Assembly (NCBI GenBank): GCA_900546385.1
Contig: URCT01000049.1
Location: 1-17,405, forward strand
Direction of reading: 5' to 3'
DNA from: an uncultured Eubacteriales bacterium
GTDB taxonomy: Bacteria > Bacillota > Clostridia > Oscillospirales > CAG-382
Length of the DNA stretch: 17,405 nucleotides
A program made the position numbers and the translations under genes. Positions 7,956 through 14,232 of this stretch are shown here, one piece after another (position 1 is the first letter of the stretch; every line of letters starts with the position of its first letter). The notes below the pieces were generated by a model, which saw only the letters and a program-made list of their open reading frames with translations, had not been told where the DNA came from and searched no databases.

Positions 7956-9617
7956 TTAGTTTTTCATAATTGCGCCCTTGTTCGCGCCATCCACCAATTT
8001 CGCATACCGCGCAAGCCAGCCGGTCTTGATCTTCGGTTCGGGCTTTACGTAGTGCTTCTTTCGTTCGGCAAGAACCTCATCCGAAACTTTGACGTTGATG
8101 GAAGCCGCCGGGATATCGATTTCGATGATATCACCTTCTTCGATAAGCCCGATCTCACCGCCTGCCGCCGCCTCCGGACATACGTGTCCGATGGATGCGC
8201 CGCGGCTGGCACCCGAAAAACGTCCGTCGGTGATGAGCGCCACCGTTTTGTCAAGCTTCATACCGGCAAGCGCACTGGTCGGGTTGAGCATTTCGCGCAT
8301 ACCCGGTCCGCCGACCGGGCCTTCGTAGCGAATCACCACCACGTCGCCGTCGACGATCTTGCCGCCGTAAATGGCCGCAATCGCTTCGTCCTCACTGTCA
8401 AACACACGCGCCGGGCCTGCGTGCTTTAGCATTTCCGGTGCTACGGCACTGCGCTTGACCACACAGCCGTCCTTGGCGATATTGCCCCAAAGAATCTGAA
8501 TGCCGCCGGTTTTGCTGTACGGATTGTCAATCGGGCGAATGTTAGAGGTATCGAGAATAGGCGCGCCACTGATGTTCTCGGCAACCGTTTTGCCGGTAGC
8601 GGTAAGAGCGGTGCCATCGATAAGACCGGCACGAAGCAGCTCCGCCTGAACCGCCGGAATGCCGCCGGCCGCGTCCAAATCCTGCATATGCGTTTTGCCT
8701 GCCGGAGCAAGGTGGCACAGGTTCGGCACTTTTTCGCTCATTTGGTTGAAAAGATTCAAATCGAACGGAACGCCGGCTTCGTTGGCGATGGCAAGAAGAT
8801 GCAGCACGCTGTTGGAGCTGCAGCCGAGCGCCATATCGCACGCAAGCGCGTTCTTTAGGGATTTCTCGTTGATGATATCGCGTGCGCATATATTCTTTTC
8901 GACCAGCTTCATGATCGCCATGCCGGCGTATTTTGCCAAAATCATCCGCTTGTTGCTGACGGCCGGAATGGTGCCGTTGCCGGGAAGCGCGATACCGACC
9001 GCTTCGCAAAGGCAGTTCATGCTGTTGGCCGTGTACATACCGGCACAGCTGCCGCAGCCGGGACAAGCACCGGTTTCGCATTCGTGCAGCTTTGCCTCGT
9101 CGATAAGCCCTGCCTTGTACGCACCGACCGCTTCGAACAGCTTGGAAAGGCTGACCTCTTCCCCATCGTATTTACCGGCAAGCATCGGGCCGCCGCTGCA
9201 AACAACGGCCGGGATATTTAAGCGCACAGCCGCCATGACCATGCCCGGAACGATCTTATCGCAGTTCGGCACAAGCACAAGGCCGTCAAAGCCGTGCGCC
9301 ATCGCCATAGTTTCCACGCTGTCGGCAATCAGTTCACGGCTGGCAAGCGAATATTTCATGCCGACATGCCCCATGGCAATGCCGTCGCACACGCCGATAG
9401 CCGGCACTAAGATCGGCGTACCGCCTGCCATGCGGATACCGGCCTTGACGGCTTCGGCAATTTTATCCAGGTGGAAATGACCCGGCACAATTTCACTGTG
9501 TGCCGAAACAACGCCGATAAGCGGTCGCTCTAACTCTTCTTTTGTATAACCCATGGCATAAAACAGGCTGCGGTTTGGAGCACGCTCCGCGCCTTTTTTT
9601 ACAGTATCGCTTCGCAT
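7956..9617 (-). CDS. ilvD: Dihydroxy-acid dehydratase (IlvD)
   Basis: This 553-residue protein is full length for IlvD, the Fe-S enzyme that dehydrates 2,3-dihydroxy-isovalerate and 2,3-dihydroxy-3-methylvalerate in valine, leucine and isoleucine synthesis. Visible signatures are V-C-D-G-I-A-M-G-H near 77, P-N-C-D-K-I-V-P-G-M (Cys119) and C-P-G-C-G-S-C-A-G-M-Y-T-A-N-S-M-N-C, which together supply the cluster and metal ligands. The C-terminal swivelling domain contains D-G-R-F-S-G-A-S-R-G. Sugar-acid dehydratases of the same superfamily are an alternative, but the overall match is to the amino-acid enzyme. It stands alone, without ilvB, ilvC or leu genes nearby, and has its own promoter and terminator. 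The start codon follows GAAAGGATG at good spacing. Confidence 0.95.
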   Translation of the reverse strand: MRSDTVKKGAERAPNRSLFYAMGYTKEELERPLIGVVSAHSEIVPGHFHLDKIAEAVKAGIRMAGGTPILVPAIGVCDGIAMGHVGMKYSLASRELIADSVETMAMAHGFDGLVLVPNCDKIVPGMVMAAVRLNIPAVVCSGGPMLAGKYDGEEVSLSKLFEAVGAYKAGLIDEAKLHECETGACPGCGSCAGMYTANSMNCLCEAVGIALPGNGTIPAVSNKRMILAKYAGMAIMKLVEKNICARDIINEKSLKNALACDMALGCSSNSVLHLLAIANEAGVPFDLNLFNQMSEKVPNLCHLAPAGKTHMQDLDAAGGIPAVQAELLRAGLIDGTALTATGKTVAENISGAPILDTSNIRPIDNPYSKTGGIQILWGNIAKDGCVVKRSAVAPEMLKHAGPARVFDSEDEAIAAIYGGKIVDGDVVVIRYEGPVGGPGMREMLNPTSALAGMKLDKTVALITDGRFSGASRGASIGHVCPEAAAGGEIGLIEEGDIIEIDIPAASINVKVSDEVLAERKKHYVKPEPKIKTGWLARYAKLVDGANKGAIMKN

Positions 9618-9651
9618 TGTGGTTCATCCTTTCGGGAGATTGTTTTATTCT

Positions 9652-9680
9652 ATTGTAGCATGGGAATGTGAAAAAATCAA
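9652..9680 (-). promoter_or_regulatory. Promoter of ilvD
   Basis: On the minus strand TTGATT (9675-9680), 17 bases, then TACAAT (9652-9657). The ATG follows about 35 bases after the -10 box. No T-box or leader-peptide attenuator fits in such a short leader. Confidence 0.65.
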
Positions 9681-9718
9681 ATGGATTTTATAACACAAAC
9701 TGCAAATGCTTCTAAAAC

Positions 9719-9748
9719 AAGAGAGCAGCAATTGCTTACGGCTCTCTT
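9719..9748 (-). terminator. Terminator of the microcompartment operon, after pduL
   Basis: On the minus strand AAGAGAGC (9741-9748) pairs with GCTCTCTT (9719-9726). The loop contains a further small palindrome, AGCAATTGCT, and GTTTTAG follows. The hairpin starts three bases after the pduL stop codon, which suits a Rho-independent terminator. The T-run is short. Confidence 0.7.
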
Positions 9749-9751
9749 TGC

Positions 9752-10390
9752 TTACTTCTTAATAATCGTCACCAAATCGCCGTTTTTGAGACCAGCGGCA
9801 TTGGCGTCGTCGGTATCGATATGCATTTCGACGTTAAAGTCGTCGCGCACACGCACCTGCACATCGAAGAATTTGGTCGGCTTAATGCTGCTTACCATGA
9901 CATCGACATAATCGCCGTCCTTGATACCGTGCTTTTCGGCATATTCCGGCGTCAGGTGGATATGACGGTTAGCGATAATCACGCCTTCGTTCAAGTACAC
10001 AACGCCTTTCGGCCCGACAATGACGATCTTTTCCGAGCCTTTGATATCACCGGACGGGCGCACGGGCGGACTGACCTTCAAAACGAACGTATCGGTACGC
10101 GAAATCTCGACTTGGGTATGCTTGCGGACAGGGCCTAAAACGCGGACGTTTTCAATCGTCTTTAACGACGGTCCGACAAGCGTTACAAGCTGTTCCGACG
10201 CGAACTCGCGCCCCATCAGCGTTTTTTTCTTAGTCAATTCAAAGCCTTTGCCGAACAATGTATCTAAATCCTCGCGGGACAAATGCACGTGTCGGTTGGA
10301 AACACCGATCTTTATCTGTTTATCGTCGCCGGAGGCAAGCTCGTCAAGCGCTTTTTTGACTGCCTCGGCAATGGTTTTTTCATCATACAT
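9752..10390 (-). CDS. pduL: PduL-type phosphate acyltransferase, with possible encapsulation peptide
   Basis: This 212-residue protein is a PduL-family phosphotransacylase, which exchanges CoA for phosphate on acyl-CoA. It is the microcompartment counterpart of Pta: it regenerates CoA inside the shell and exports acyl-phosphate for ATP synthesis. Two PduL domains are visible with the zinc-binding histidines: S-N-R-H-V-H-L-S (His34, His36), A-N-R-H-I-H-L-T (His143, His145) and E-M-H-I-D (His190). Residues 1-20 form a short amphipathic helix followed by a polar linker, as in the encapsulation peptides of microcompartment PduL; non-compartment PduL often lacks it. The gene closes the operon, 101 bases after the BMC-T gene, with a hairpin between them. 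Confidence 0.92.
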   Translation of the reverse strand: MYDEKTIAEAVKKALDELASGDDKQIKIGVSNRHVHLSREDLDTLFGKGFELTKKKTLMGREFASEQLVTLVGPSLKTIENVRVLGPVRKHTQVEISRTDTFVLKVSPPVRPSGDIKGSEKIVIVGPKGVVYLNEGVIIANRHIHLTPEYAEKHGIKDGDYVDVMVSSIKPTKFFDVQVRVRDDFNVEMHIDTDDANAAGLKNGDLVTIIKK

Positions 10391-10450
10391 GGCTGATACC
10401 GCCTTTATATTTTCTTTTTTTGAGTGGCTTTATACCGATTCGAAACGAGT

Positions 10451-10491
10451 AACGGCACGTTATGTAAGCTGCGGCGGAAAGACTGCCGCAC
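10451..10491 (-). other. Intercistronic hairpin between the BMC-T gene and pduL
   Basis: On the minus strand, just past the BMC-T stop codon, TGCGGC and GCCGCA pair across a nine-base loop, extended by AAG/CTT with a bulge. No T-run follows, so it is more likely an mRNA-stabilising or processing element than a terminator. It may set the ratio of shell protein to PduL. Confidence 0.4.
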
Positions 10492-11133
10492 TTATTCTGC
10501 CATATCGAAGAATTTCAAGACCTCCGGATGGGGATTTGCGATGATATTGGTGCCGTACACCTTTCCGAGCGGTTCTGCCGCCTTTTCGCCGTGTTCAAGC
10601 GCACTGGTGACCGCGTCCACCTTTCCGGCAACGATCAGCGTGACAAGACGTCCGCCGAGCCGCTTTTCCGTGTGGACGAGCCGCACATCCGCCGCCTTTA
10701 ACATCGCGTCAAGGCCGTCAATGGAAGCGACAAGTCCCTCCACCTCCAAAAGCGCGATGGCATTATCACCGGTAAAGACCGGCGTTTCGACGTCACGGAA
10801 GGTTTTCGGCATTTTTTTGTTGAATTTATCCCGGTTGATGTCGTTTAAGTACGCCATTTTATCGACGTCCTCGCCGGGATTGGCAATCACGTGCGACACG
10901 ATATGGTGTCCCTTCGATTTGGCATACGCAGTTGCCGCCTCCACAGACGCGCGCACATCGGCGACATCGCCCTCGATCTTGGCCGCCATAATCAGCGGTA
11001 CGGGAAATCCTTTGGCAAACGGACGGTTTCTGTCAAACGCGATCACGCGCACATTGCCCGTCTTTGCCATGATATCCGCGCAGGTCACCGCTGTCGTAAA
11101 GCTGTAAACCTCGATCATTCCTAATGCTTTCAT
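10492..11133 (-). CDS. Tandem-domain bacterial microcompartment shell protein (BMC-T)
   Basis: A 213-residue protein made of two BMC domains in a row, so it should form pseudohexameric trimers in a microcompartment facet. Domain 1 (about 3-86) opens A-L-G-M-I-E-V-Y-S-F and ends H-V-I-A-N-P. Domain 2 (about 123-201) opens A-L-L-E-V-E-G-L-V-A and ends N-I-I-A-N-P. The matching ends show the internal duplication. The linker (87-122) is longer and more charged than usual. The only cysteine, Cys18, is in the first helix, so a pore Fe-S cluster of the PduT type is not expected. It lies between the aldehyde dehydrogenase and pduL. It is the only shell gene in the window; BMC-H and BMC-P partners must be encoded elsewhere. 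GAGGTAG precedes the ATG. Confidence 0.88.
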   Translation of the reverse strand: MKALGMIEVYSFTTAVTCADIMAKTGNVRVIAFDRNRPFAKGFPVPLIMAAKIEGDVADVRASVEAATAYAKSKGHHIVSHVIANPGEDVDKMAYLNDINRDKFNKKMPKTFRDVETPVFTGDNAIALLEVEGLVASIDGLDAMLKAADVRLVHTEKRLGGRLVTLIVAGKVDAVTSALEHGEKAAEPLGKVYGTNIIANPHPEVLKFFDMAE

Positions 11134-11177
11134 GCAGTTTCTACCTCAAATTCCCTAAGGGAAAAATTTGCTTAAAA

Positions 11178-12557
11178 TCAGACGATATGCAGTCCATCCA
11201 CCAACACGCAGCGTCTTGCGCGCGTAAACGAATGTGCCGCCGTGAGACCTTCGCCGGTCGGGCCTGCAATCGTAAAGGTGGTATAGCCCTCGCCGCCTGC
11301 GCCGATTCCGGCATAGCTCGGTGCGTTTTTCACGAAAATGGTCGTTTCAACGGCTCTTGCAAAGCGCGTCAAGTGGTCAACATTCTTGGAATGGATATGC
11401 GCCGAATGGCGGTTGCCGTGTTCAGCCTTGACAGCCATGGCAATGGCTTCGTCGATATTATGTACGCGAACGATACCGAGCACCGGCATCATCATTTCGA
11501 CCTGTACAAACGGGTGCATTTCCGGCACTTCGCAAATGACAAGACGCGCGTCGGACTTGATGCCGAGTACGTCAAGAAACTTGGACGCGTCTCTGCCGAC
11601 CCAATCCTTGTTGATGACATACTTGCCGTTCTTTTCGATAAGACAGGTCTTGACAAGCTTATCGATCTGTTCGCCCTTGATGAGATAAGCGCCGTTCTGG
11701 GTCATATATTTGATGAGGTCATCCGCAATATTGGCAAAGGCAAAGCATTCCTTTTCAGCGATACACGGCAAATTGTTATCGAAGCTTGCGCCGGCAACAA
11801 TGTCTTTTGCCGCTTTTTCGATATCGGCGGTATCGTCTACGATGACCGGCGGATTTCCGGCGCCGGCACCGATGGCTTTTTTGCCCGACGAAAGAAGCGC
11901 CTTGACAACGCCCGGGCCGCCGGTTGCGACCAGCATACGGACGATCGGCGACTGCATCATTTCATCGGAGGATTCCTTGGTCGGATGTTCGACGGTCACG
12001 ACCAAATTTTCCGGACCGCCGGCTTCCAAAATCGCGCGGTTGACAAGGTCAACGGCGTAATTTGCGGTTTTGCAGGCGTGCGGATGCGGGTTAAAGACAA
12101 CGCCGTTGCCGCCGGCGATCATGCCGATGGAGTTGCAGATGACGGTTTCACTTGGATTGGTGGACGGCGTGATGCTGCCGATAACGCCATAGGGTGCCAT
12201 TTCGACAAGCGTCAGACCGCAATCGCCGGAAAAGGCCGTGGGATGCAGATCCTCCGTGCCGGGCGTTTTGTTAGCGACAAGCTGATGCTTGACAATCTTA
12301 TCGGCCACGCGGCCCATGCCGGTTTCTTCAACGCCCAAACGCGCCATATTTTCGGCTTCGGCAAGCGTGAATTCGCGGATTTTGGCAATCATTTTTTCAC
12401 GCTGTTCGATGCTGTATTCCTTATATTGTTTATACGCTTTATCGACAGCCGCAAGTGCTTCGGTCATAGTCGGGAAAACGCCTTTTTGCGCCTGCTTTGC
12501 GGTAGTCATGGATTTTACGACACTGGCAACAATTTCGCTTACCATTCTTTCGTCCAT
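11178..12557 (-). CDS. CoA-acylating aldehyde dehydrogenase, EutE/PduP family, with N-terminal encapsulation helix
   Basis: This 459-residue enzyme is of the EutE/PduP type. It oxidises an aldehyde to acyl-CoA with NAD+, normally inside a microcompartment. Residues 1-20 (M-D-E-R-M-V-S-E-I-V-A-S-V-V-K-S-M) form a short amphipathic helix followed by a linker, the arrangement of EutE/PduP encapsulation peptides. The Rossmann region contains P-Y-G-V-I-G-S-I-T-P-S-T-N-P. The catalytic cysteine is Cys265 in N-N-L-P-C-I-A-E-K-E. Further family motifs are M-M-M-P-V-L-G-I-V and G-N-R-H-S-A-H-I-H. Length is typical. It is the first gene of the operon with BMC-T and pduL, behind a perfect-consensus promoter and a leader with a 9-bp hairpin. 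Acetaldehyde or propionaldehyde is the usual substrate; which applies here is unknown. Confidence 0.93.
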   Translation of the reverse strand: MDERMVSEIVASVVKSMTTAKQAQKGVFPTMTEALAAVDKAYKQYKEYSIEQREKMIAKIREFTLAEAENMARLGVEETGMGRVADKIVKHQLVANKTPGTEDLHPTAFSGDCGLTLVEMAPYGVIGSITPSTNPSETVICNSIGMIAGGNGVVFNPHPHACKTANYAVDLVNRAILEAGGPENLVVTVEHPTKESSDEMMQSPIVRMLVATGGPGVVKALLSSGKKAIGAGAGNPPVIVDDTADIEKAAKDIVAGASFDNNLPCIAEKECFAFANIADDLIKYMTQNGAYLIKGEQIDKLVKTCLIEKNGKYVINKDWVGRDASKFLDVLGIKSDARLVICEVPEMHPFVQVEMMMPVLGIVRVHNIDEAIAMAVKAEHGNRHSAHIHSKNVDHLTRFARAVETTIFVKNAPSYAGIGAGGEGYTTFTIAGPTGEGLTAAHSFTRARRCVLVDGLHIV

Positions 12558-12580
12558 GCGTAGACCATCCTTTCTTTTTC

Positions 12581-12619
12581 GATTCGTTCCGCCCCTGTTC
12601 GCGTTTTTTCGAACGAATC
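12581..12619 (-). promoter_or_regulatory. Leader hairpin of the aldehyde dehydrogenase operon
   Basis: On the minus strand a perfect 9-bp inverted repeat, GATTCGTTC (12611-12619) and GAACGAATC (12581-12589), encloses a 21-base loop. It begins about eight bases after the expected transcription start and ends about 24 bases before the ATG, clear of the ribosome binding site AAAGGATG. No T-run follows. It could stabilise the transcript or bind a regulator as DNA or RNA. Confidence 0.55.
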
Positions 12620-12633
12620 CTTATACGCTTATC

Positions 12634-12662
12634 ATTATAAAGCATAACGCGGCGTTTGTCAA
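12634..12662 (-). promoter_or_regulatory. Perfect-consensus promoter of the aldehyde dehydrogenase/BMC-T/pduL operon
   Basis: On the minus strand TTGACA (12657-12662), 17 bases, TATAAT (12634-12639): both hexamers match the housekeeping consensus exactly. Such a strong promoter would probably be held down by a repressor or roadblock unless the operon is constitutive. The leader before the ATG is about 70 bases. Confidence 0.85.
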
Positions 12663-12700
12663 GAGATTTTCAGATATTTTTCTTTTTTCTTGTCGTGTTT

Positions 12701-12743
12701 TTGTTGTTTTAGCAAAGCCACTGATGTTGTTTTATGTTGTTTT
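12701..12743 (-). repeat. Short direct repeats upstream of the aldehyde dehydrogenase promoter
   Basis: ATGTTGTTTT occurs twice in tandem (12724-12733 and 12734-12743) and once more with one mismatch at 12701-12710. The repeats lie 39 to 81 bases upstream of the -35 box in a T-rich stretch (A-rich on the transcribed minus strand). They may be regulator half-sites or simply AT-rich slippage. Confidence 0.45.
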
Positions 12744-12762
12744 GGTTTAGAAAAGCGGTATT

Positions 12763-13188
12763 TTATGCCTGAAACGACAGCACTTCGGTATTTTTCCGCT
12801 CTTCTGTTTGGGAAACGAACGGTTCTTCTCCGTTCCAAAGCTGGTGAAAGCGGATAAAAGTTGCCGTTTTGGGATTGATTTCAAGCGTAACGACAAACCG
12901 CTTTTCGGGATAGGCGGTTTTCAGCGCGTTCAACAAATTTTCCGCAAGAGCCTTTCCGGCAAGCAGCACATCGGCACAATCGTCCTCGCGCAGGCGGTCG
13001 AACAGCTGAATGCAATTGCGTTCGGCTTCGAATTCCGTGCGGTCGAGTACGGAAAAATGCGCATCCGGCGGCTGGCTGTCCTCGCTTTTTCTAAGCAGCA
13101 CAAATTCGTTTCCGAAGGTGTCGGCTATGGTGTAAAACTTCGGATAAACAAGCGGCAAAAGAGCGCACAGACGCTTAGCGAACGTCAT
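12763..13188 (-). CDS. Small protein of unknown function in the microcompartment locus
   Basis: I do not recognise this protein. The frame stays open up to 13443, but the start is placed at ATG 13188, giving 141 residues. GAAGGAAAGG precedes it, a near-perfect promoter lies about 60 bases upstream, and the longer version would overlap the 3' end of the AraC gene in another frame. It is soluble with no signal peptide or membrane segment. It has an N-terminal helix, a beta stretch (F-Y-T-I-A-D-T-F-G-N-E-F-V-L-L), a charged helical middle with C-I-Q-L-F-D-R-L-R-E-D-D-C, and a C-terminal beta stretch (F-V-V-T-L-E-I-N-P-K-T-A-T-F-I-R-F). It sits between the regulator and the aldehyde dehydrogenase operon, so a role in the pathway is possible but unsupported. 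Confidence 0.6.
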   Translation of the reverse strand: MTFAKRLCALLPLVYPKFYTIADTFGNEFVLLRKSEDSQPPDAHFSVLDRTEFEAERNCIQLFDRLREDDCADVLLAGKALAENLLNALKTAYPEKRFVVTLEINPKTATFIRFHQLWNGEEPFVSQTEERKNTEVLSFQA

Positions 13189-13220
13189 GGATAAAGAGAC
13201 CTTTCCTTCAAAAATAGATG

Positions 13221-13235
13221 GTTCCGCATGGGAAC
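13221..13235 (-). promoter_or_regulatory. Small inverted repeat in the leader of the 141-residue protein gene
   Basis: GTTCC-GCATG-GGAAC on the plus strand is a 5-bp inverted repeat about 12 bases past the -10 box, between the transcription start and the ribosome binding site. It could be an operator or an mRNA hairpin. It is short enough to be chance. Confidence 0.3.
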
Positions 13236-13246
13236 GCACATCGAAA

Positions 13247-13275
13247 AGTATAGTCTCTTCTGCGGCATTTGTCAA
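13247..13275 (-). promoter_or_regulatory. Promoter of the 141-residue protein gene
   Basis: On the minus strand TTGACA (13270-13275), 17 bases, TATACT (13247-13252). It supports the short start at 13188 and separates this gene from AraC. The 14 bases from the -35 box (TTGACAAATGCCGC) match the aldehyde dehydrogenase promoter (TTGACAAACGCCGC) at 13 positions. Confidence 0.75.
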
Positions 13276-13337
13276 GATAAAAAATACACGAAACAGGTCT
13301 GCATTTTTCGCGCCGTACAGCCTTCCCTTCCAAAAAA

Positions 13338-14126
13338 TCACTCCACCGGCAAATGCTCCGCATCGCCGCACATCTGCTTCGGCGATTTTCCGTAAGCGGC
13401 GATAAAGCACCGGTTGAACGTCCGCACACAGCCAAAGCCGCATTCCATGGCAATTTTTGTGACCGACTGTCCCTTATGCAGCAAGCTTAGTGCATAATCG
13501 CACCGAAACTGATTCAAAAGGTTGCGGAAATTGGTGTGAAAGACCCGATGATACACTCTGGAAAGATAGTGATAATCATAGCCCAAGGCAAGAGCGATTT
13601 CTTTTAAGGAAATATCCCGTTTGAAATTGTTTTTGACGTAGTCGAAAATCAAAAACGGCAGATCACCTGTTTTGTCGCTCTTTTCGTAAAAATCGCCGCT
13701 TTGCACATAGGCCGCGCAAGCCGCATACAGCGCCGCCTGAAGCGTAAACTGTTCCGGGCGTCCGGGCACAAGGATCCGCTCGATATAGGACATAGCAGCC
13801 GGATCGGCACGGAAAACCGTGTGTTTGTTGGCTTTTCCTTTCATAAACGCGTCGAACGATGGGATAAAATCCGCTGAAAATACCGCAATCCAAACGTTAA
13901 CGGCAGTCGGCGTATGGTGCTTATGGATGTGATACGGCAAAATCAAGGCAAATTCACCTTTTTTCACCGTAAACCGGCGTTCGTCGTCGAGCACCTCCAA
14001 AGCACCCTCCATGACATAGACAAGCTCATAATTTTTATGAAAATGGTATTCCCATTCGCACGGGTCGTAAATATACGCGTTGTAGGCATAGTTTTCAACG
14101 GAGTTTTCATCCTGAAAGAAAAGCAT
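13338..14126 (-). CDS. AraC-family transcriptional regulator with cupin-like sensor domain
   Basis: A 262-residue regulator. The N-terminal half is a cupin-like ligand-binding domain (H-F-H-K-N-Y-E-L-V-Y-V near residues 26-36, G-E-F-A-L-I-L-P-Y-H-I-H-K-H). The C-terminal third is an AraC DNA-binding domain with two helix-turn-helix motifs (I-S-L-K-E-I-A-L-A-L-G-Y and V-T-K-I-A-M-E-C-G-F), followed by F-N-R-C-F-I-A-A-Y-G-K-S-P. The frame opens at a GTG at 14135, but the ATG at 14126 is preferred because GAGGTG lies six bases before it. The gene is divergent from the activase-GRE operon, with overlapping promoters. It is therefore the likely sensor of the GRE substrate or a product, most probably activating plus-strand transcription. 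Confidence 0.92.
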   Translation of the reverse strand: MLFFQDENSVENYAYNAYIYDPCEWEYHFHKNYELVYVMEGALEVLDDERRFTVKKGEFALILPYHIHKHHTPTAVNVWIAVFSADFIPSFDAFMKGKANKHTVFRADPAAMSYIERILVPGRPEQFTLQAALYAACAAYVQSGDFYEKSDKTGDLPFLIFDYVKNNFKRDISLKEIALALGYDYHYLSRVYHRVFHTNFRNLLNQFRCDYALSLLHKGQSVTKIAMECGFGCVRTFNRCFIAAYGKSPKQMCGDAEHLPVE

Positions 14127-14161
14127 GTGATACACCTCGAAAAAGATAACTTTTGTCTGAT

Positions 14162-14190
14162 ATTATAAAACAAGTTTCTTGCTTTGTCAA
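14162..14190 (-). promoter_or_regulatory. Promoter of the AraC gene
   Basis: On the minus strand TTGACA (14185-14190), 17 bases, TATAAT (14162-14167), a perfect consensus. Its spacer covers the -35 box of the opposing activase promoter. A palindrome CAAG-TTT-CTTG (14171-14181) lies inside the spacer and may be an operator. Confidence 0.85.
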
Positions 14191-14207
14191 GTGCGATATG
14201 GTATAGT
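14179..14207 (+). promoter_or_regulatory. Promoter of the activase-GRE operon
   Basis: TTGCTT (14179-14184), 17 bases, TATAGT (14202-14207). The weak -35 box fits a promoter needing an activator. It overlaps the AraC promoter on the other strand, so polymerase can probably occupy only one at a time. Confidence 0.7.
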
Positions 14208-14232
14208 AAAAATGAACTTGGGAGGTGACTGT

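Noticed and set aside
10492..11133. PduT-like Fe-S cluster in the BMC-T pore
   Set aside because: The only cysteine, Cys18, is in a helix of domain 1 and not in a pore loop; domain 2 has none.
11124..12563. 479-codon open frame on the plus strand opposite the aldehyde dehydrogenase
   Set aside because: It is the antisense shadow of a gene with clear EutE/PduP motifs and shows no domain of its own. The same applies to long plus-strand frames at 4991-6010 and 8659-9480.
12763..13443. Longer 226-residue version of the unknown small gene
   Set aside because: Its first third reads out of frame through the AraC 3' end and then through a promoter; the ATG at 13188 has its own promoter and ribosome binding site.
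14179..14232. 18-residue N-terminal extension of the activase
   Set aside because: It would be translated from the -35/-10 region; GGAGGTG lies just before ATG 14233.
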